The position numbers were made by a program, and so were the translations under genes. From the NCBI GenBank assembly GCA_027729635.1, contig JAQCEM010000058.1, positions 1 to 10,062 on the forward strand: 10,062 nt of DNA. The letters are read 5' to 3'. Positions 1-6,264 of the stretch are shown here, one piece after another. The stretch comes from Casp-actino8 sp001510335. GTDB lineage: Bacteria > Actinomycetota > Acidimicrobiia > Acidimicrobiales > Ilumatobacteraceae. The notes under the pieces were generated by a model, which saw only the letters and a program-made list of their open reading frames with translations, ran no database searches and was not told the DNA's origin. Each line of letters opens with the position of its first letter. Within the stretch, counting starts at the first letter, position 1.

Positions 1-170
1 CCGAAGGTGGCCCAGTCCCCGACTATGTGCATTTCCACGAAGTGCTCTTTCAACTCATCTTCTGCCGTTTTGGTTGGGTCCGCGTTGTGTATGAAGATCA
101 GGGTGAATCATTCATCCTTCATACAGGCGACTGCGTCATTCAGCCACCAACCATCAAAGTCACATACTGA
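1..170 (+). CDS. Cupin-domain protein, 3' end only, possibly truncated
   Basis: The first full codon is at position 3 and the frame runs 55 codons to TGA at 168-170. The peptide is cupin-like: it starts EGGPVPDYVHFHEVLFQ, has a central GWVRVVYEDQG block, and continues to a GDCVIQPP segment, the second conserved cupin box with its G-D-x(3)-P-type turn. The two histidines of VHFH fit the metal-binding histidines of the first box. In the cupins I know with this sequence style, QPP-x-I is followed by R-H-x-V-L-E and another 20 or more residues. Here it reads PPTIKVTY and stops, so the third barrel strand set is missing. The downstream bases, read in the other frames, give only weak hints of a continuation. 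The gene is therefore either a truncated or frameshifted relic or a naturally short variant. It converges with the sulfatase gene, 38 bases away. The cupin call is fairly firm; the function is unknown. Confidence 0.7.
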   Translation, partial: EGGPVPDYVHFHEVLFQLIFCRFGWVRVVYEDQGESFILHTGDCVIQPPTIKVTY

Positions 171-208
171 AACTCTCATTGAACGCCGTCACATAGCGAA
201 GAGCCCTA

Positions 209-2500
209 TTACTGACGTCCCATTTCGGCACGAGCTTGTGACTCAGCGTTCTTCGGGTCCTTCTTCGTATCAATCAACGTGATGGTGACTGAATCTAAGG
301 TTCCTTCAAATGGAAAGCCGTCACTGCGATTGGCATAGTCTAAAGCAACTGGAGAACCATGGTCATACGCAACTGACGGTCCAACACTCGAAATCACGCG
401 CATGACAAAGGGCAGTTCCATTCGTCCGACTTCTTCTTGGTTAACCAGCAAAACGACATAGCCCGCCTTGCCAGTTCGGCGAAGTTGACACGTCAGAGTT
501 GATGGGCCAATCGGCAATTCAGAATGTGAACGCACAACGAGGTGTTCGCCGAAGAAGTTGTAGTCGAACACCAATCGGTTATCGAAAACATAGAAGCTGA
601 ATCCAGAGTTCTCGGTTCCAGTAGCGAAGATCACTCCACCTTCGGCGTCTCCTCGATCGACCACTGCTTCCATGTCCCAACTACGACCACCCATGGCAGC
701 AGCGGCTTGCGAGGGTAATGGCGCCATAGGAGGACGGTAGACGTACTGACGTGTTTCTGGGTGTGGACTGTTCTTCTTGAAGTTGATTCCGAACAGCTCA
801 AGTCCTCGATCATCAAGAGGCAAAACACCTTCGTTCTCGGCTTCTTCCCACCACAAAGCAATGAGTTCGTTCAAACGATCTGGTTCTTGTTTGGCAAGAT
901 CATTGGTTTCTGAACGATCTACTTCAACGTGATACAACTCCCACACGTCATCATCAAAAGAAACTCCTGGTGTATGTCGGGTCACGGCTTTCCATCCATT
1001 GGCGTAGATGCCGCGGTGTCCAACCATTTCGTAATACTGCACAAGTTTTCGAGTCTTCACTTCTTTGTCATCAAAGGTGTAGTTCATGGCCACACCAGAA
1101 ATAGGCATTTGCTCAAGACCGCGATAAGTATCGGGTGGTGTAATTCCGATCGCTTCGTAGATCGTGGGCACGATGTCATTCACATGGTGGAACTGGTCAC
1201 GCAAAGTTCCGGAGTCTTTCACGCCTTTAGGCCATTTGATGATCAGTGGAACATGGATTCCACCTTCATGGGTGTTCTGTTTGTAAAACTTGAACGGTGT
1301 ATTTCCAACTTGCGACCAACCCCACGGGTAGTTGCTATGACTATGTGGTCCACCAATTTCATCAAGGCGATGAATCGCCTCGTCGGGCATTTCAATCATC
1401 ATGTTGAAGAACTTCATTTCGTGAAGCACACCGAAGGGCCCACCCTCTTGAGACGCTCCATTATCAGAAAGCAAGACAATCATGGTGTTATCATCAAGAC
1501 CAAGTTTCTCGATTGATGCCAGCAGACGACCTATTTGAACGTCGGTGTGATCAAGAAATGCCGCGTACGCCTCTTGTAATCGACACGCGAAGCGTTGCTG
1601 ATTATCCGAAAGTGTGTCCCATTCTTCAACTCCCGGATTACGAGGTGCCAACTTGGTATCTGCCGGCAAAAGGCCCAATTCTTTTTGACGGTCAAACCAA
1701 CGATCACGGAAAACATCCCAACCTTCATCAAAGGCTCCGCGATATTTCGCCATGTATTCGGGCGGTGCCTGATGAGGTGCATGAGTTGCGCCGAAGGCGA
1801 GATACATAAAGAATGGACGATCGGGGCGAACTCCCACTGCGTCATGCACAAAAGTGATGGCGTGATCAACCAAATCTTCGGTCAGGTGATAACCGTCATC
1901 GGGCCCTGCTGGTGGCTCAACCCAATGATTGTCATAGACGAGCTCAGGATAGAACTGGTCGGTCTCACCGTCGAGAAAACCATAGAAACGATCAAAGCCT
2001 CGTTGTAAAGGCCATTGATCGTACGGACCAGCGGGAGACGCGTCGACCATCGGGCACAAGTGCCACTTACCTAAAGCGAATGTGGTGTAGCCCTCTTCGC
2101 GGACGACTTCGGCGACAGTGGCTGCGTGATTAGAAATCTGTCCGCGCATGTGGGGGAAGCCTGAATCAAAGTTTGAGACTCCACGCATTCCAACTGCGTG
2201 ATGATTACGGCCCGTGAGAAGAGCAGCGCGCGTCGGCGAACACAACGGAGTGACATGGAAGTTCGTGTACCGAAGACCTTGCTCTGCCAATCGATCGATA
2301 TTTGGGGTATCGATGGTTGAACCAAAACATCCAAGATGAGAAAATCCCAAGTCGTCGAACAACATCACTATGAAATTCGGCGCCTTTTCGCCGGGATGCT
2401 TATTCGGTGGCCACGCAGCCTCCGACTCGGCAACAGTTCGACCAATTTTCCCGGTAAAGCCTTCGTAATCTTTCACAAGTATTGACAATAGCCCTGCCAC
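209..2500 (-). CDS. Arylsulfatase (AtsA-like, type I, formylglycine-dependent)
   Basis: This 763-residue sulfatase hydrolyses sulfate esters. The signature C-S-P-T-R lies at residues 87-91, so Cys87 would be converted to formylglycine by a formylglycine-generating enzyme encoded elsewhere. Metal and active-site residues are all visible: D49-D50 (LFDDLGF), K145 and H147 in GKWH, H240 in GATHAPH, D346-N347 in SDNGAS, and K404 in TPFKFYK. Residues 600-745 form a beta-rich tail (with FSFYVFDNRLVFDYNF at 634-649) like the lectin-like C-terminal domain of long AtsA proteins of about 780 residues in mycobacteria. No signal peptide is visible, so the enzyme should act in the cytoplasm. The start is GTG at 2500, preceded by GAGGG at a 6-base spacing; a GTG at codon 9 is the alternative. 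It diverges from the SDR operon across 16 bases. The natural substrate cannot be read from the sequence. Confidence 0.93.
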   Translation of the reverse strand: MAGLLSILVKDYEGFTGKIGRTVAESEAAWPPNKHPGEKAPNFIVMLFDDLGFSHLGCFGSTIDTPNIDRLAEQGLRYTNFHVTPLCSPTRAALLTGRNHHAVGMRGVSNFDSGFPHMRGQISNHAATVAEVVREEGYTTFALGKWHLCPMVDASPAGPYDQWPLQRGFDRFYGFLDGETDQFYPELVYDNHWVEPPAGPDDGYHLTEDLVDHAITFVHDAVGVRPDRPFFMYLAFGATHAPHQAPPEYMAKYRGAFDEGWDVFRDRWFDRQKELGLLPADTKLAPRNPGVEEWDTLSDNQQRFACRLQEAYAAFLDHTDVQIGRLLASIEKLGLDDNTMIVLLSDNGASQEGGPFGVLHEMKFFNMMIEMPDEAIHRLDEIGGPHSHSNYPWGWSQVGNTPFKFYKQNTHEGGIHVPLIIKWPKGVKDSGTLRDQFHHVNDIVPTIYEAIGITPPDTYRGLEQMPISGVAMNYTFDDKEVKTRKLVQYYEMVGHRGIYANGWKAVTRHTPGVSFDDDVWELYHVEVDRSETNDLAKQEPDRLNELIALWWEEAENEGVLPLDDRGLELFGINFKKNSPHPETRQYVYRPPMAPLPSQAAAAMGGRSWDMEAVVDRGDAEGGVIFATGTENSGFSFYVFDNRLVFDYNFFGEHLVVRSHSELPIGPSTLTCQLRRTGKAGYVVLLVNQEEVGRMELPFVMRVISSVGPSVAYDHGSPVALDYANRSDGFPFEGTLDSVTITLIDTKKDPKNAESQARAEMGRQ

Positions 2501-2510
2501 TACCTACCCT
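2482..2510 (+). promoter_or_regulatory. Promoter of the SDR-dehydrogenase-Rieske operon (leaderless type)
   Basis: A perfect -35 box TTGACA at 2482-2487 is followed by a 17-base spacer and TACCCT (TANNNT) at 2505-2510. Six bases later comes the ATG of the SDR gene at 2517. Transcription would start at or next to the A of the ATG. This matches the leaderless arrangement common in actinobacteria and fits the lack of any Shine-Dalgarno sequence upstream of that ATG. The -35 box lies inside the first codons of the divergent sulfatase gene. Confidence 0.7.
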
Positions 2511-2511
2511 C
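2507..2511 (-). promoter_or_regulatory. Ribosome binding site of the sulfatase gene
   Basis: On the minus strand GAGGG lies six bases before the GTG at 2500, which supports that start over the in-frame GTG at 2476. The same base pairs form most of the -10 box of the plus-strand promoter. Confidence 0.55.
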
Positions 2512-2516
2512 GGCAC

Positions 2517-3275
2517 ATGACCACAGATTCTCCAATATCTTCTCGCCCCGTCGCCATCGTTGCTGACGGCCATTTCTATGTCGGACCCGAACTTTGCCGC
2601 CATTTGGCTCGTCGCGGATTTGACCTTGTGGTCGGAAATGCATCGGATGAATTGGCCGAAGAATTGCACCGAACGGGCGCTCGTGTCGAAGTCGTACCAA
2701 ACGTTCAAGATCTTGCGCAGCCCCAGAATTCGGACCTTCTCGTCGAACGAGCGCTCTCCATCTTTGGTCGCATTGACTCGGCCGTCATGTTTTCTGGGCA
2801 GATTGTCACCGGTCGTTTTGTGAATTCTTCACTTGAGGATCTTCGTTCAGTTCTTGTGGGCTGCGTTGAAGCGCCCTACAACTTCATGAAAGCAATTGTT
2901 CCAAAAATGACGCCACAGGGACAGGGACAAGTCCTCGTGATTACAAGTGCTTCAGCGGCTCGACCGACACCAGGCGCTCCCCTGTATTCGGCTGCCCGAG
3001 CTGGAGCGTCAATGTTGGTGAAAAACGTTGCCGATGAAGTTGCACGCACTGGCGTGCAGGTGAATGCCGTCGGAACCAACTTTATGGACTTCCCGGCCTT
3101 TCTGAAGGCGTCTGGTGCCACCGACCCAGAAGTACGCGCCAAGATTGAGTCGCAGGTACCCATGAAGCGTTTGGGCACAATGACTGAATTCGCAGCATTC
3201 TGTATGGCTTTCCTTGACGGATCAAGCCGATTTACAACAGGTCAGTTCGTGGCTTATGCAGGAGGCTGGGCGTAA
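2517..3275 (+). CDS. SDR-family protein with altered cofactor and catalytic motifs
   Basis: This 252-residue protein has the length and fold pattern of a classical short-chain dehydrogenase/reductase (Rossmann fold, NAD(P)-dependent), with the usual C-terminal end TTGQFVAYAGGWA. Several signature positions differ. The glycine-rich loop that is normally T-G-x3-G-x-G reads DGHFYVGP at 17-24. The NNAG element reads MFSG at 91-94. The catalytic pair Y-x3-K reads Y157-S-A-A-R161, with Arg replacing Lys; Ser144 or Ser146 in VITSASA could be the catalytic serine. It may still bind a nucleotide, may be an atypical reductase, or may be a non-catalytic partner. It is the first gene of the operon; its TAA is 15 bases before the acyl-CoA dehydrogenase start. 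The ATG at 2517 is chosen because the promoter points exactly to it and no upstream start exists in the short divergent gap. Confidence 0.87.
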   Translation: MTTDSPISSRPVAIVADGHFYVGPELCRHLARRGFDLVVGNASDELAEELHRTGARVEVVPNVQDLAQPQNSDLLVERALSIFGRIDSAVMFSGQIVTGRFVNSSLEDLRSVLVGCVEAPYNFMKAIVPKMTPQGQGQVLVITSASAARPTPGAPLYSAARAGASMLVKNVADEVARTGVQVNAVGTNFMDFPAFLKASGATDPEVRAKIESQVPMKRLGTMTEFAAFCMAFLDGSSRFTTGQFVAYAGGWA

Positions 3276-3284
3276 GGGCAGAAT

Positions 3285-3290
3285 AGGAGG
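3285..3290 (+). promoter_or_regulatory. Shine-Dalgarno sequence abutting the acyl-CoA dehydrogenase start
   Basis: AGGAGG is immediately followed by the GTG at 3291, so the spacing is zero instead of the usual 5-9 bases. The only stop-free space upstream is the 15 bases after the SDR stop, in the same frame, and it holds no other ATG, GTG or TTG codon. The site is therefore either used at poor efficiency or initiation relies on coupling to the SDR gene. Confidence 0.5.
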
Positions 3291-4439
3291 GTGAAACGAT
3301 CCCTCTACAACGATGACCATCTTGCCTTCGGTGCCAGCTTTCGAAGCTTCATAGCCAAAGAGATCACTCCTTTCTATGCCCAATGGGAAAAAGATGGAAT
3401 TGCGCCTCGAGAAATGTATGCCAAAGCCGGGACCAATGGCTTCTTGGGTATGGCGATTCCCGAGCAATACGGTGGCGGTGGAATTAAGGATTTTCGGTTT
3501 AACGCAATTATCGCTGAAGAATTAGCGGCAGCCGGTATTGGAGGAGCTGGTGCGGGCATCACCTTGCACAACGACATCACAACTCCGTATTACATGGAGA
3601 TTTGTAACGACGATCAAAAAGCGCGATGGCTGCCAGGTATCGCTAGCGGTGAGTTAATAACCGCAATCGCAATGACCGAGCCTGGCACCGGCAGCGACCT
3701 TGCAAGTATCGCGTCAACTGCTCGCAAAGATGGTGACCGTTACATTCTGAATGGGTCGAAAACCTTTATCACGAATGGCATTAACTCCGACATCATCATC
3801 GTTGCCGCCAAGACCGATCCAACTCAGAGACATACGGGAATGTCCTTGATGGTTGTTGAACGCTCTATGGTCGGATTTGAACGAGGACGAAATCTCGAAA
3901 AGATTGGCATGCACAGCCAAGACACCGCTGAACTTTTCTTCACTGATGTCGAAGTTCCAATTGGAAATCTTCTTGGCGAAGAAGGAAGAGCATTCCACTA
4001 CCTCACCTCAAACTTGGCACAAGAGCGTCTGTCGATTGCTATCACGGGTGTGGCATTCGCTCGATCGGCCCTCAATTGGACTGTTGACTACGTCAAAGAA
4101 CGCAAAGCCTTTGGCCAATCGATTTCTAACTTCCAAAACACAAAGTTTGTTCTCGCTGAACAAAGAACCGCTATCGATGTCGCACAGGCATACGTTGATC
4201 AATGCATCTTGGCTCTTAACGACGATCAACTCACGGCTGCCGAAGCAGCTGCCGCCAAATTCTGGTGTACCGAACTACAAAACAAAGTTGCCGATAATTG
4301 CCTGCAACTATTTGGAGGTTACGGCTACATGAGCGAATACCCCATCGCCCGCACCTACGCCGACGCCCGAATCACCACCATCTACGGCGGGACGACAGAG
4401 GTAATGAAAACCATCATTGCCAAAGAGATGGGTTTATGA
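3291..4439 (+). CDS. Acyl-CoA dehydrogenase (LCAD-type catalytic base)
   Basis: This 382-residue, full-length FAD enzyme introduces the alpha,beta double bond into an acyl-CoA and passes electrons to electron-transfer flavoprotein. Visible signatures are AMTEPGTGSDL (127-137), the helical RKAFGQ block (271-276), FGGYGYMSEYP (341-351) and the end IYGGTTEVMK (364-373). The catalytic glutamate of medium- and short-chain enzymes, which follows the Y of this last motif, is Gly366 here. The base is instead expected at Glu245 in LAQERLS, the position used by long-chain and isovaleryl-CoA dehydrogenases. That suggests a long-chain, branched or bulky acyl group. The start is GTG at 3291, the only candidate after the in-frame SDR stop. 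The gene ends in an ATGA overlap with the Rieske gene, which implies translational coupling. Confidence 0.95.
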   Translation: MKRSLYNDDHLAFGASFRSFIAKEITPFYAQWEKDGIAPREMYAKAGTNGFLGMAIPEQYGGGGIKDFRFNAIIAEELAAAGIGGAGAGITLHNDITTPYYMEICNDDQKARWLPGIASGELITAIAMTEPGTGSDLASIASTARKDGDRYILNGSKTFITNGINSDIIIVAAKTDPTQRHTGMSLMVVERSMVGFERGRNLEKIGMHSQDTAELFFTDVEVPIGNLLGEEGRAFHYLTSNLAQERLSIAITGVAFARSALNWTVDYVKERKAFGQSISNFQNTKFVLAEQRTAIDVAQAYVDQCILALNDDQLTAAEAAAAKFWCTELQNKVADNCLQLFGGYGYMSEYPIARTYADARITTIYGGTTEVMKTIIAKEMGL

Positions 4440-5440
4440 AACTTGCCTTAAGCGCAGAAACATATCGCGAACCAGATGCCTTTAAAACGGAAAGGCAAGC
4501 CGTATGGGCAACTGAATGGATCATGTTTTGCACGATTGCAGAGTTGTCGCAACCAGGCGAATACTTCGCCGGAGAACTTGCCGGATTCAATATTCTGTTG
4601 GTGGTTGACCCTGAGGGCTCAATTGTCGGCTTCCACAATGTTTGTCCGCACCGAGCCGGGGTCTTGGCCTGGCCTGGTCAAGGGACTCTCGGAAACCTTG
4701 TATGCAAATACCACGGTTGGGCTTTTGGCTGGGACGGAAATCTGAAGTCGGCTCGAGATTTTGGCAATGAGGAACCATTGTGCGTTGAGCATTCAGAACT
4801 GAAGAAGATTCGTGTTGAAACCTGGGGACCATTGGTGTTTGTTCATCTCAGCGAACCTGCGCGGGCTTTGATTGACTCGCTTGGTGGATTAATCGCCAAG
4901 ACCGAGTGTTTTCCGGTAGATACTTTCTCGTACGCACGGCGCATGACGCGCGAACTTGCGTGCAATTGGAAGACATACGTAGATAATTACCTTGAGGGCT
5001 ATCACGTACAGTTATTGCACCCGACACTTAATCGTGCACTCAAGATGTCAAGTTACAAAGTGTCAGTACATGACGACTCGTACTGCGTTCATGAATGCGA
5101 ACCTTCTGATGGCTCCTCGGTGGCCGGGGCGTGGCTATTTCGATATCCCAACTTGGCGATTAATCTCTATCCATCTGGGATGAATGTTGAGCGAATTTTG
5201 CCCGTCGGACATGATCGCACCCAGGTTGTCTACGACTACTTTGCGTTCGACACTTCAGAAGACAACATTGCTCAAATGGTTGCCATGTCGAACGAAATTT
5301 TGGATGAGGATCAAAAAATCTGCGAGATCGTGCAGAAGAACTTGGACGGTGGCATTTACCAGGCTGGACCCTTAAGTCCGCGCCATGAGGTCGGCCTCGA
5401 GTGGTTTCAGTCGAAAGTGAAAAACGCCCTAATCTCGTAA
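4436..5440 (+). CDS. Rieske non-heme iron oxygenase, alpha subunit
   Basis: This 334-residue protein has both redox centres of a Rieske oxygenase. The [2Fe-2S] ligands are C70-P-H72 and C90-K-Y-H93. The mononuclear iron ligands are H190 and H195 within DNYLEGYHVQLLH, with D292 in EDQKICEIVQ as the probable third ligand; D183 is the bridging Asp. The C-terminal SPRHEVGLEWF pattern and the EDxxxCExVQ element resemble the choline monooxygenase, GbcA (glycine betaine) and CntA (carnitine) branch, which oxidises methylated amines, but aromatic substrates cannot be excluded. No reductase or ferredoxin gene is in the window. The ATG at 4436 overlaps the stop of the dehydrogenase gene (ATGA). The reading frame is open further upstream, but that part is a shadow of the dehydrogenase gene, and the family homology begins only after this ATG. 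Confidence 0.92.
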   Translation: MKLALSAETYREPDAFKTERQAVWATEWIMFCTIAELSQPGEYFAGELAGFNILLVVDPEGSIVGFHNVCPHRAGVLAWPGQGTLGNLVCKYHGWAFGWDGNLKSARDFGNEEPLCVEHSELKKIRVETWGPLVFVHLSEPARALIDSLGGLIAKTECFPVDTFSYARRMTRELACNWKTYVDNYLEGYHVQLLHPTLNRALKMSSYKVSVHDDSYCVHECEPSDGSSVAGAWLFRYPNLAINLYPSGMNVERILPVGHDRTQVVYDYFAFDTSEDNIAQMVAMSNEILDEDQKICEIVQKNLDGGIYQAGPLSPRHEVGLEWFQSKVKNALIS

Positions 5441-5484
5441 ACAACTTGGTCGTTTGCTTGGATAGTTATCTGCGAGAATAAAAC

Positions 5485-6111
5485 ATGGTTGTTGCCCAGA
5501 AAGCTCATCAGACGATCGTGACGCTCGACCTTGAAGGTGTGCTCGTCCCCGAAATTTGGATTGCTGTCGCAGAGACGACGGGAGTACCCGAACTCCGACG
5601 TACCACCCGCGACGAGCCCGATTACGACCTCCTGATGCGTCAGCGTTTGGCGATCCTGGACCGGCACGGACTGACAATGAGTGCCATCGAAACGGTCATT
5701 TCGACCCTGCAGCCCCTTCCTGGGGCCTTAGAATTCCTCAATGCCCTTCGGGAACAAACTCAGGTCATCATCTTGTCGGACACTTTTGAGCAGTTTGGAC
5801 GGCCCTTTATGCGCCAGCTGGGTATGCCGACTCTGTTCTGTCACCGGTTAATCGTTGAAAATGACCGGATTGTCGACTTCGAATTACGACAGGTTGACCA
5901 AAAACGCCACGCTGTTGAGGCGTTCAGATCATTGAATTACCGCATCATCGCTGCGGGCGACTCGTACAACGACACTGCGATGCTCGGTGCGGCCGATGCC
6001 GGATTTTTGTTCCATGCCCCCGACAACGTCATCAAGGAATTTCCTCAATTCCCAGCCTTACGTGATTTCGCACAACTTCTTGAGGCTCTTCGTAACTGCC
6101 TGAACCACTAG
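5485..6111 (+). CDS. thrH: ThrH: phosphoserine phosphatase / homoserine phosphotransferase
   Basis: This 208-residue HAD-superfamily protein closely resembles Pseudomonas ThrH throughout: DLEGVLVPEIW near the N-terminus, PDYDLLMRQRL, VIILSDTF, IAAGDSYNDT and the LFHAPDNVIKEFPQFPA stretch. The nucleophile is Asp15. Position +2 is Glu17 instead of the usual Asp, which is a trait of ThrH. S98-D99, Lys140 and D159/D163 complete the HAD motifs II-IV. ThrH releases phosphate from phosphoserine in serine synthesis and can transfer it to homoserine, feeding threonine synthesis. The gene follows the Rieske gene by 44 bases with no convincing terminator, so it may be the last gene of the operon or have its own promoter. 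No strong Shine-Dalgarno sequence precedes the ATG. Its link to the upstream catabolic genes is unclear. Confidence 0.93.
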   Translation: MVVAQKAHQTIVTLDLEGVLVPEIWIAVAETTGVPELRRTTRDEPDYDLLMRQRLAILDRHGLTMSAIETVISTLQPLPGALEFLNALREQTQVIILSDTFEQFGRPFMRQLGMPTLFCHRLIVENDRIVDFELRQVDQKRHAVEAFRSLNYRIIAAGDSYNDTAMLGAADAGFLFHAPDNVIKEFPQFPALRDFAQLLEALRNCLNH

Positions 6112-6214
6112 AAGAATTAGTGTCCAGAAGAGACGAGGTAGTGCGGAAACTAGATTTCTTCGCTCATCATTGTCTGCAACAACTAACTTGCCAATTGCAT
6201 CAAATCCCTCACCA

Positions 6215-6263
6215 CCGCCAGTACGAACCAGTAGCGATCGCTCAAAGCGAGCATGACTGGCGG
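6215..6263. repeat. Nested inverted repeat between convergent genes, possible terminator
   Basis: CCGCCAGT (6215-6222) and ACTGGCGG (6256-6263) form a perfect 8-bp outer stem. Inside is a second hairpin, TCGCT-CAA-AGCGA (6238-6250). The structure begins right after the stop of the PrsW-family gene and lies downstream of thrH, the usual place for a shared terminator. No run of T follows on either strand, so a classical intrinsic terminator is not clear. Confidence 0.4.
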
Positions 6264-6264
6264 C

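Noticed and set aside
7..282. 91-residue open frame on the plus strand at the left edge
   Set aside because: It overlaps the cupin frame and the end of the sulfatase gene and has no protein-like pattern; the cupin frame explains the region better.
929..2133. Several plus-strand open frames (such as 929-1516 and 1595-2008)
   Set aside because: They lie opposite the well-supported sulfatase gene, have no recognisable motifs, and are shadows of its codons.
4298..4435. Upstream extension of the Rieske reading frame
   Set aside because: This segment reads the dehydrogenase gene out of frame and gives a low-complexity HRRRPNHHHLRR-like text; the ATG at 4436 begins the real homology.
6234..6241. 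GCGATCGC palindrome, like the cyanobacterial HIP1 repeat
   Set aside because: It occurs only once that I noticed in the window and the genes are not cyanobacterial; it is probably just part of the hairpin region.
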